The notes below the pieces were generated by a model. The model did not search any database. It worked only from the letters and a program-made list of their open reading frames with translations, and was not told where the DNA came from. This document shows positions 55,825 to 64,000 of a stretch of DNA of 64,000 bases, in pieces. Numbering within the stretch: position 1 is the first letter of the stretch; every line of letters starts with the position of its first letter. Origin of the DNA: Setomelanomma holmii (Eukaryota; Ascomycota; Dothideomycetes; Pleosporales; Phaeosphaeriaceae); assembly GCA_010015745.1 (NCBI GenBank), contig ML978215.1, forward strand, positions 1 to 64,000. The letters are read 5' to 3'. Made by a program: the position numbers and the translations under genes.

Positions 55825-57177
55825 CGCGACGGCGTGTACGATGCGCCGGGTGCGCGCGGGGCGGCGGAGTTGCGGTGATGGATGTGATGTTTGGGATGCG
55901 AAGGTTGCGCGCCGCTTGGGGGAACGGCGGTTCCTGAATGCTGAGCGGCCGGAAGTGCCGGCACTAGTTGGAGGGGGAAATTCGCGTTAATGCGCTGCAG
56001 TGCTTGAAAGCTTGAAAGAGAGACTTTGGAAATGTTTACGTTGGTGCGTCTGGCGACGACGAGACGAAAAGGTGGAAAGAGTGGGTGGCAGGCGCACGCG
56101 TGGTGAGATGCAGGGCAACGTGGGCTTGGGCGACGATGCCATGATGCAATTGTAGAGGGTGGTTGGGGCCAATAATGAGGAGGCTGCGAACATAAACACC
56201 ATTCGCTCTTTTCTTCACCACCATGCCGACCATTGGCCCTCGGCGTCTCTTTAGCGAGCTAGAAATTTCTTCGGCATCTTCTACGATGCGCTTACGCTTG
56301 ACATTCGATGCCACTCGAGATAAGGGGATGAGGTTGTCTCGCAGCAAGGTTGCTGTGCAATAACACACAGCACGACGCGTCCAATGTTGTTGATGATTAG
56401 TGTGTACTGCCTGTGCCGCGTTATTTTGCACACGTACTTTCATCGAATAGTCATTAGAGTGGTGTTGCTTAGGATCGCTCTCAGCTTCGCCCGCCGAATC
56501 GCATGTGAAGTGGTGACATCTTGGAGTGGCTGTTCCTGAATCGTCTTGGGTCACCATAACAACAGTCCTTCCAAACATTCTCTCCGCGGAGCATTCTCAT
56601 GGCTCGTACGAGCACCTGCTAGTTAGTTGCAGCCGATTCAGATCTGCCAGACTTACACGAAAGGACGAAAAAATTTGGATGTCTCTCACAACTACTAGAA
56701 AAAGCACTATCTGGCTCAACACTACGAGCTCAAGTGCTTACGTCCCAAACCACGTGACAAAGGTGCTACGTATCTGCTTGGGTAAGTGTCTAGTGATGCT
56801 ATGGTCGTAACTCGTTCTGGTACAATGTTCTGCCTCTCAAATCCTCAAGATCGTCTGTGGTCCCACTTGTGTGCTTTGGCTGCATCGACCCCACCATCGC
56901 AAAGCCAAGGGGTTGCACCTTCCGGATCCTCCTCGAACGTCGTCCTTCGTCTGACCTTACTCCCTTCAACAAGCGCAAGACGCAATCAGCAACTCCTGCA
57001 CCATTCTTTGAGTCGTTGCAGCGACTGGTTTTCGATACGATTCGACTGGTCCTCTGAGTAACCGTATTGGGCGTGAGTGCCAACCAAGGACGACCCTGCA
57101 ATCTCCAGTAGCACTGAAGAATGCGGGACCTGGGGTCTTCATGCGGTATCGAAATCCAAAGGCAAAGCCTAGCTGCG
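55825..57177. other. Intergenic
   Basis: No supported gene. Minus-strand frames at 56036-56578 and 56799-57281 are long but have no family resemblance, and the second one runs into the neighbouring remnant. Confidence 0.45.
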
Positions 57178-57962
57178 ATGCGTGAACGACGCCATCCTTG
57201 CATTGCAACGGACGGACAGTGTTTCCTGCTAGAGCTACCTACGAGTTGAGGGAACTGATTTACGAATATACACTCACGCAAGAGCAGGGCCTAGTAAAGT
57301 ATGCTGCACTGTGTCCACCTGGCATGTTTTATGTGGCCGATAACCCTGACCGAGGCCATTCAACCCCCTTGAAACACGTTTGCCAGCAGCTGCGCACAGA
57401 GACTACCGGGTTAGAGCTCTAATGGAATGACTTGACACTTCGAGGTAATGTCCGCCGAAGTGGTCTCGCTCTCTTCATGGGTTTTGTCACCGGCCAATGC
57501 TCTGAGGGGCATTTGTCTCGCGTCAAAGAAGTTACCACCTCAGACACTGAGGACGACTGTAGCTTGAAATGGTTAACCGACCAGATCAGCATCGTCGATT
57601 CTCCTACGTTCACAAATCACGCTCGGAACCATCCAGGAAGCTGTGTAAACATAAAGCTCGTATGCTTCAACGTCGATACAAGTGTCAGGGACTGGATGGA
57701 AACAGGAACAATGTTACACCATATATTGAATGGAAACACCCCAGAAGCCTGGCACCGGTACCAATTCCAAGTACAAATATGCATTCGCATTGCCGAGCTG
57801 AACGACAGGTACATGTTTAAGCTTCCAGAGAATGCTCAAATTCTCCCTTCCTACTTCGATGAGACCATCTTTCGAGAGAGATGCGCTGCATTGGGATCGG
57901 ATCAAGAGCGCCTAGACATATGGGTGCGACAATGCCAGGCTTGGTGTAAGAATGGGTTTTGA
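57178..57962 (+). pseudogene. F-box-like family remnant, copy A
   Basis: One of two adjacent paralogs. A Met at 57178 leads to GQCFLLELPT. The frame then shifts by one base near 57245, continuing as LRELIYEYTLTQEQGLVKYAAL, then LKHVCQQLRTETTGLEL, a TAA at 57420-57422, and in the same frame WNDLTLRGN. The rest runs to 57962 and ends DIWVRQCQAWCKNGF. The LPxxLRxxIYExxLT opening followed by an HVCQQLRTET helix is the usual form of fungal F-box-like proteins of unknown target. Comparison with copy B shows a missing base and a stop where B has a sense codon, so I call it decayed. Confidence 0.65.
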
Positions 57963-58365
57963 AGATACAAGTTCAATGCATTCCTAGGAGTCAGGGCTTT
58001 GAACATGGATTGTTTCGTCCGAGGGAAGAGGTTTGTGCCAATCTGCTCGGTTGCAGAATGGCGACAGGGAGCTCTCTCACCTCTCGCACGTACCCAGACG
58101 CGTCCTCACTCCCCCTCACCTGTCTAACTAGTCGCGGGAGTATTTCGTCGCTCACACATGCTGCTCCCGACGGATCTTTAGCTTGCCCCAACTCTGTTGG
58201 TTGATTGTCGCTCAATCACTCTTCCACCCAAATCCTCTATCGCGCGAGAGAAAGTACCTTGCCAACAAAGCTGGAGCATTGATAGCGTTTTTGGCCTCCA
58301 ACCCGCGCAACCTACTCTCAACTACTCGACTAAACAGCCGAGCCAGCCACGGTCAATCTATAGTG
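57963..58365. other. Spacer between the two paralogous remnants
   Basis: Presumed 3' flank of copy A and promoter of copy B. I did not see a duplicated promoter motif. Confidence 0.4.
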
Positions 58366-59155
58366 ATGGAGGGAGAGTGCTTCTTGCTTGCGCTACCCTC
58401 TAAGTTGAGGAACATCGTCTACGAGAACGCACTCACACCTACAAGACCGGCCTTGTCAAAGTAGCAACCCTCTCACCAGACCCGGACGACCTCGATGGAA
58501 AATTCTTCATCAACGGTGCAGAAATGCCGAATCTTCGCCCGAATGTACTCAAGCTTGTCTGCCGGCAATTGCGCGCGGAAATTACAGGTATGGAATTGCG
58601 ACTAAACCAGCTTACTTTTCGAGGCAACGCGGACGTCCTCAGCATCGACATCTTGCCCAGTTCATCACGAAAGAGTGTTCGCAGAATCACATCCGTCAGA
58701 TCAAGCACATCGTCGTTACGGACGTTCTCGAAGACCATGTGGTGCCGTCAATCCACCATCGTCAGATGCGCGAGATCTGGTCGCCAAAATTTCAAAACTT
58801 CTGCCAGACACGTATCACAACGGAAATCGCTATCTTCTTGCCCTTTTCAACCGAGAAAACAACTTTTTGGAAGTGGCATTCCATAGCAGCCGTGGTTCAC
58901 TGTCTTCTTAACGAAACTGCTCCCAAAGCTCCGTTGCAGTTGACTCTATCATCCTTGCAAGTATATCGGCATTGGTGGCCGAATGATGGCAACACATTTC
59001 TTCATCCCCCATCTAATTTACGGCTTGTTGCTGTAAGCTTAAATGAGTTCAACATGCGCATGGCATGCAAGGAGCGTGGCCTCCCAGAGGAGCATACAGA
59101 TGCTTGGGTTCTACAGTGTCAGTCTTGGTGCAAAGTCGGCTACGGAAGAAGTTGA
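58366..59155 (+). pseudogene. F-box-like family remnant, copy B
   Basis: Paralog of the preceding remnant, about 400 bp downstream. Met at 58366 leads to GECFLLALPSKLRNIVYENALT. A one-base shift near 58440 is then needed to reach TGLVKVATLSPDPDDLDGKFF and LVCRQLRAEITGMELRLNQLTFRGN. A second shift near 58650 leads to LAQFITKECSQNHIRQIKHIVVTDV and on to the end, DAWVLQCQSWCKVGYGRS. The aligned segments of A and B (TLRGN/TFRGN, the VTxxLED/TSDTED region, and the QCQxWCK end) show common origin. Both copies are broken at different places. Confidence 0.65.
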
Positions 59156-60006
59156 GTCTAATGGACGTGCCGACTAGCCAATAGCGTTAGGGACAATGGT
59201 CGGGAGACGGACATGATGAAAATGGGAGTATAATTAGCATATACACCTCAATGCTAGGGAACGATGCAAGATAAGTGGCCTTACGACAAATAACATTTCA
59301 TGTGTCTGTACAAATAATGTAGGTGCAAGAAATCTGAAGTGACATCTCAAAATTGCTCCAACGTAGTGCTCAAGCCCTTTCTCGCTAACCCGGACGAAAA
59401 CACGCATCCCAACACCACACCATCGCAATCCCAACAACCGAACCACAATCCAAAATCTCATCCCACTTCCTCGGCTCCAGAAAATCTCGTCCCCAAACTC
59501 CGACCCGCCCCACGCCATCGACATCATGTCGTCCCCATGTCATCCCTACGCACCTTCCCCATCCGCCTAGCACCCGCGGAGCACGGCTTCACAAAGCCAC
59601 AAATGCTTGTCAAAGCTTGTGCACAGAGTCGCACCAGGCTTAGCGCGTCCACAACGTCGTTAGCCTAACAGAGATCAACCTGTCACCTCGCGTGCGTACC
59701 CACACAAAATGTATCAAAACTGACCCACTGCGGAGAAATCTGGAATCTGGGGAGTAAACCCCGGAAAGTTGCCTCGGCTGGATGGGGGAATGACGACGAC
59801 GATGGGGTAGGGATAACGGCAAAACATGGCTCTAGGAGCCAGATTTTCTCGCCGAGGTGTGGGTTTTTCCATTAGACTAGTATTGCGTAGATAAAAGGCG
59901 TTTCGTCCGTTTTGAGATCGACTGATTTTTTCGTTCACTAATCTCTCGCTTTCTCAACTTGCACGAACCAGTCACACACGCGAAAGAACCTGACCGAATA
60001 GTGATC
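59156..60006. other. Intergenic, promoter of the FUN34/GPR1-family gene
   Basis: CA-rich frames (for example 59339-59668 plus) have no family resemblance. Probably holds the 5' region of the downstream gene. Confidence 0.45.
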
Positions 60007-61034
60007 ATGTCTGAGACACACAAAATCGACCACGAAATGACCGAGCACGACGGCATGAACATCGCCAGCAACGGCAATGGCGCCGCCCTTTCGCGACAAG
60101 TCACCGTCGCTCTGAGCCCGGAGCAATATGAGCGGTTGTTTTTCCAGCCTTCTGCGCCGAGAAGGGGTGATTTGGCGAAGAGATTCGGTACGTCTTTCCT
60201 AACCCATGGTGTTGTAGAAATGTTAAGACTAATGTCATGACCAGCCAACCCGACTCTTCTAGGCCTAGTCGGCTTCCTGATCCCATACACATCCACCATC
60301 CTCATCTTATGTGGTTTTCAGGGCGCGCTTGCGCCGTCGAGCTTGGTGGGGTTGAGTGGAGACTATTATTTCTTTGGGTGTATTGCGATGAATCTTGCTG
60401 GTATTGCCGAGTTCATTCTTGGAAATAGTACGTTTTGCTCCCTTCCCACAAACATACCCTTGCCAATTGGATCATATGCTGACGGACGATTGATTAGCTT
60501 TCCCTATGGCTGTATTCCTGATCTACGGCTCGCATTGGGGCAGTCTGGCATATACTCAGGATCCGATTCACAACACTACCGCGCCGTTTGCTGAGCTGGG
60601 TGGCGCGAACGGTGCGGCGTATAATTCGTCGCAGGGCTTTCATAATGTTTCGATGTAAGTTCTGGTTCTTGCCATATCTCTTGTTTATCCGCCTTCTGAC
60701 ACAAAGCAGGGCCATCGCATCTTTCGTCTTCCTCATCGGCACTCTACGCGTCAACTTGTTCTTTACAGCCACGTTCTTCGGACTTGTAATGCTCTTCTCG
60801 TTCATCGCTGCCGCCGACTTCAGCGTTGGCTCGGCCACGACTGCCGCCGACTTGGCGCATATCGGAAAATTGTTGAAGATTGCAGGTGGTTTCGGTTTCC
60901 TGGGATTGCTGGCGGGCTGGTACCTGGCAATCTTGACAGCGTGCGAGGCAGTTGGTATTCCATGCCCATTGCCCGTGCTCGATCTTAGCAGCAAGGTTTT
61001 CCCAAAGAAGGATAAGACGGGGCAAGCAAGCTAG
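60007..61034 (+). CDS. GPR1/FUN34/YaaH family transporter
   Basis: A six-helix membrane protein of the acetate/ammonium transporter family (yeast Ady2, bacterial SatP). Four exons (60007-60187, 60245-60427, 60498-60654, 60710-61034) sum to 846 nt, 281 aa. The soluble N-terminus of about 60 residues is followed by ANPTLLGLVGFLI, the variant of the family NPAPLG signature, then helices in ILILCGFQGALAPSS, YYFFGCIAMNLAGIAEFILG, TFPMAVFLIYGSHWGSLAYT, and after the loop FVFLIGTLRVNLFFTATFFGLVMLF and LLAGWYLAILTACEA. The loop HNTTAPFAELGGANGAAYNSSQGFHN is long and Asn-rich. Acetate uptake or ammonium export are the known roles in the family. Which applies here is unknown. Confidence 0.9.
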
Positions 61035-61303
61035 ATGCGGTGGTCAGTGGGCTGCTGGAGACGTGAAAAGATTATCTGAGTAGGAGCTCGTGACTAGTGG
61101 CAACTGGATGAAACATAGCCTGTGCTATTCGACTACTACTGCTGTTTATTAGTGATGTCATATCGCAACAATTTTCTTCTCTTGCTGCATAGCAACCTCG
61201 CATTCCCGGATCTGCGCAACGGCACACCATCGCTTTACACTAGTTCGACCGATGTGTAATCGTTGATCATCGGGTCCAAAACATCCCTGAACTGGTCCCT
61301 CAC

Positions 61304-62241
61304 CTAATGAATTGTCATCTTTCTGTCGCCGTTTGCGTCAGCCACTACAGGAAAGATCAAACTCTTCCCCTTGTCTCCTAGTTTCCTGTGCTCCGGATTC
61401 CTCGGAAACAAGAACACAGATTGAAAGGAGTTTATGTAAAAGCCGTCCTGGCTGGCATGAGCGGCTTCAGACCCAATGGCGTGTGTAAGTGGATATATCA
61501 GATGTGCAAGATCTGGTTCGACCTCGACATGAACACTTCTATTCCGAAGACTTTGCGGTGGTCTCCAGCGAGGAAATTCCGGTATGATGTGCGCGTCGGC
61601 GATCGCATCTCGGAACAACACACGTGCGTTGATCCTTTCAAAGATAGGCCTAAGGTGGTGTATTGGAGGCCGAACGCAGTCGGGCATGTCAGCTCCCACT
61701 CCAGACCATCCCCACTTCGACATTGGCCGATGCTCTGCGAAAGGTGCAGGACGCGTATACTGGTCATTAACCTGGGGCAGCCCATCGTGTGGCAAATCAT
61801 ACGAATCAACGCTTTCTTGCCAGTTGGAGAGTAAAAAGGCAGTCATTCGGACCTCAAGCTGTCGTCAATTCTGATCTCGAGAGTTTGAATGCCAGGATTG
61901 TAATACAGGAGGCCCACGCCCATGGTAGTTCTGGTATTCAGATCGTAGAGGGCGGAATGTCTTCGAGCCACGCCTTTGAAGGTTGCACGAAATTCCTGAT
62001 TTATGTGCAGCATAGCCGGAACTCTTGGTACCACGACAGGGTGAGGTCTTCGTGCGTGGGGAGGGCTTGCTCGGACCTGGAACCGAACCACTTCATTGTC
62101 GTCCTCCCAATCGTTCAGGTAGATCTGGAAGATGATATCGAGTATGTCGTAGGCGAGATTAGCGAACAAAGGAAATCGTGGTCTCTCTTCTGGATCGCTG
62201 ATCGCCAGATTGACCACCGAGAAAATGAGTTGAGCGCTCAT
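61304..62241 (-). pseudogene. 2EXR-domain gene with a frame break
   Basis: From Met at 62241 the frame encodes FPLFANLAYDILDIIFQIYLNDWEDD, then VPAMLHINQEFRATFKGVA and LLYYNPGIQTLEIRIDDSL. These are the parts of the fungal 2EXR (F-box-like) domain: an F-x-F/LP start, the LH-x-x-x-E-x-R helix and the YFNP-x-x-D/QTL strand. It stops at 61843, where TGA overlaps the ATG of another frame (ATGA) that stays open to 61304 and gives 180 aa with NWQESVDSYDLPHDGL and a plausible domain continuation (HLIYPLTHAIGSEAA). I read it as one gene split by a one-base shift. A very short intron (37 nt) does not repair it. A sequence error is possible. Confidence 0.55.
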
Positions 62242-62817
62242 GGTGGTGTTGTAGTGCAGGTGTTATGCTGCGAAGCGAGAGTGCTAGGAGTGTTGACATA
62301 AATGATACACCGTGTAGTAGCGATGGGTATCGAGAGTGAAAATATTATCTCGTATAGTGAGAGCGCGAGGCATGGGCAGGGACGGTCTTCTCGCCGTTGC
62401 GCCAGGACATAACTTTCAGCTGCATCTTTGAGAGTAGGCACGACACGTGCGATCAGCGCGCAGTGGCAGCTGCACCACGCGTCGAAAAGGTTGGAGTGGA
62501 TACCCATTGAAGGGAGGAGATACTCGCATCAAAGAGAAACAAGTGAGACGGGTCAGAGTCTGCGCAAAGGCGGTGTTTCCTTGTACCGGGAGAGAAGCAG
62601 GTAGCAAGCATTGAGCCCACGACCTTGGAAAGTAGCTGCCATGGCTGGCAGTCTAGGCCTAAAACGATCTAGCAGTAGTCCTAAACTTGAGAGGAAACGA
62701 CCTGTCTGAGCACACCCGCGCTGCGACAGGAACATTGCTCTGGAATAGTCACTCAGAAGAGTCGGCTGGAAATCTTCAAGTAGAAATTCTGCGAAAACAT
62801 ATCGCGACTCTATATCA
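62242..62817. other. Intergenic
   Basis: Promoter side of the 2EXR gene and 3' flank of the esterase gene. Short frames only. Confidence 0.45.
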
Positions 62818-63864
62818 TCACAACCTCCACTTCCCAAACCACTCCAAAATCACACTCGTCGCATCCCATTCCATCCTCGTCAACCTCAACTGCTCCAACA
62901 GATCCGCTTGCTTCGCACGACTCGGCCATCCATGTCCGAACCCCTCGATCTTACGATGCACGACTATATCTTCCCAGCCATCACAGCTCCAGCGACTTTC
63001 TGTGACCGTGTTGTTCTCCAATACTTTGATTTTGGGCGATGTCCGCCCGCATTCATTTCGCTCAACCCGAGAAACGACGAACTTGGGTAAAGGTATCGAC
63101 GCAGGGTCCGGAGCGTTACCGCCGTCAAATGCGGTGACACTATCATTCACGCCGTGGAGTTCAAGGATTGGGATCTTATTCCATTTGGCTATAGCAGCAT
63201 TACAACCAGCCTCGAACAACGGCTCAGTCAAACGCGAGTCTGGGTAAAAGGCACCAGCTACCATTGCAAAGGCTGCAAAGCATTTGTTGAGCTCTGGATC
63301 GCATGCTAGTAAACCGGCCAGACCGCCGCCGTTGGATATGCCGGTGGCTTAGAGGCGCGATTTGTCAATGTATAGGGTGGATGTCAAGTAAGCCAGGAGT
63401 TCGGTGATGAAGATGCGGTCGTCGAGTACGGATGATGGTGGTGCGGCGGGTTCAGAGAGCCATTGAACCTGGCCTGCGTAAGCGCATGTTGTAGTGGAAT
63501 TGGAGCATTGAGACTTACTCCAGGGGCTTGAAAGTCCAACCCAAATGGGTACACAACGATATAGTCCTCGTTGAAATCTGGTTGCAATGGCTGAGTGACA
63601 GACTCCATGGGGTTGTAGTTGGCTGTGAAGAGCGAAGATTAGTGGCGTGGGCTTTCTGTTCTTCGCATCAAAGTTCGCGGGAATGTGGAGTAGATATTGC
63701 CGTTCCGTCGTCTTCCCAATCACCGAAGCAGATGAGATAGTGAAGTTCTGAGATGCGCCGCTTGGAGTAAGACTTGCCGGCAGAGATGTAGAGCATCCTG
63801 AGCTGCCCGCCAACGCGAAAGGAAGCCTCCCAATGAGCGGAATAAGACTCTTCTTGAGTGTCAT
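62818..63864 (-). pseudogene. Secreted feruloyl-esterase/PHB-depolymerase-like gene with lesions
   Basis: A carbohydrate-esterase family 1-like hydrolase (feruloyl esterase C or LpqC group). The N-terminus at 63864 gives a signal-peptide-like MTLKKSLIPLIGRLPFALAGSSG, then RQYLLHIPANFDAK and PTPLIFALHS. The next conserved stretch, NYNPMESVTQPLQ with IVVYPFGLDFQAPG, is one frame off, so a base is missing there. An intron (GTAAGT...GCCAG) follows in phase, then VQWLSEPAAPPSSVLDD. A TAA at 63349-63351 replaces the residue before ATGISNGGG, the nucleophile elbow with the catalytic Ser. After it the frame continues with LLACDPELNKCF, ILELHGVNDSVTAFDGG and the His motif GFGHGWP. Active relatives release ferulate from plant cell walls. 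Two independent lesions argue for a pseudogene unless both are base errors. Confidence 0.7.
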
Positions 63865-64000
63865 AGAGGATTGGGTTTCGATGGAGGGGTGGGAACTTCA
63901 ACAGCAGATCTGACAGGCAGGGTATTCCTCATGAATAATTTTACATCACGAGAACGGACCGCAAATATAGCACGTCTTCGTCCATATCCTGATATAAGTA
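63865..64000. other. Right edge, esterase promoter
   Basis: Upstream flank of the esterase gene, cut by the window end. Nothing else recognised. Confidence 0.5.

Noticed and set aside
59339..59668. 109-codon plus-strand frame
   Set aside because: Low-complexity Pro/His/Ser composition in a CA-rich promoter region; no supporting motif.

Overview
The window is fungal nuclear DNA. Genes carry many short introns (mostly about 45-100 nt) with GT-AG borders and CTAAC/CTGAC-like branch sites. It encodes HEX1, the Woronin-body core protein found only in Pezizomycotina, together with other families typical of filamentous ascomycetes (HET, 2EXR, DUF3632, NmrA, FUN34/GPR1, DUF8035-like). The overall flavour suggests a Dothideomycete, but that is inference and not proven here. 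Where I give exon coordinates, most gene models were checked by summing exon lengths to a multiple of three.

Left third (1-23.9 kb), mostly intact genes. It holds an ankyrin protein with a STAND-type N-terminus (-), a 14-exon MFS sugar transporter (+), a short-chain dehydrogenase with a GC-AG intron (+), a mitochondrial PPR-like protein (-) head-to-head with a COX7a-like cytochrome oxidase subunit (+), a CCDC47/DUF1682 ER protein (+), a secreted GH18 chitinase with a CBM18 module inside the barrel (-), HEX1 (+) and a 2OG-Fe(II) dioxygenase (+).

Middle (23.9-29.2 kb), gene-poor. It holds a CTT microsatellite and a HET-domain gene broken by two 162-bp MITE copies. The copies lie in opposite orientation. 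Each has its own 8-bp target duplication and 19-bp terminal inverted repeats, as expected of hAT-type elements. Removing both with one target copy each gives exactly 273 codons, a continuous HET reading frame.

Right half (29.2-64 kb). Intact genes are a large disordered DUF8035-like protein, a second MFS sugar transporter, a D-2-hydroxyacid dehydrogenase, an NmrA-family protein, two neighbouring secreted proteins, a PaiB-like FMN-binding protein, a basic F-box-like protein, a DUF3632 protein, a secreted RNase T1-like protein that lacks two catalytic residues, a single-pass membrane protein and a FUN34/GPR1-family transporter. Between them lie several damaged genes: a fungal transcription-factor-domain gene with an in-frame TAA, a CorA-like gene, two adjacent decayed paralogs, a frameshifted 2EXR gene and a secreted esterase gene with a stop next to its nucleophile motif. 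Several of these lesions could be base-level assembly errors, so reads should be checked before calling them real decay.

There is no biosynthetic cluster or operon logic. The window is a housekeeping arm followed by an accessory-like stretch rich in incompatibility-type, secreted and decaying genes.
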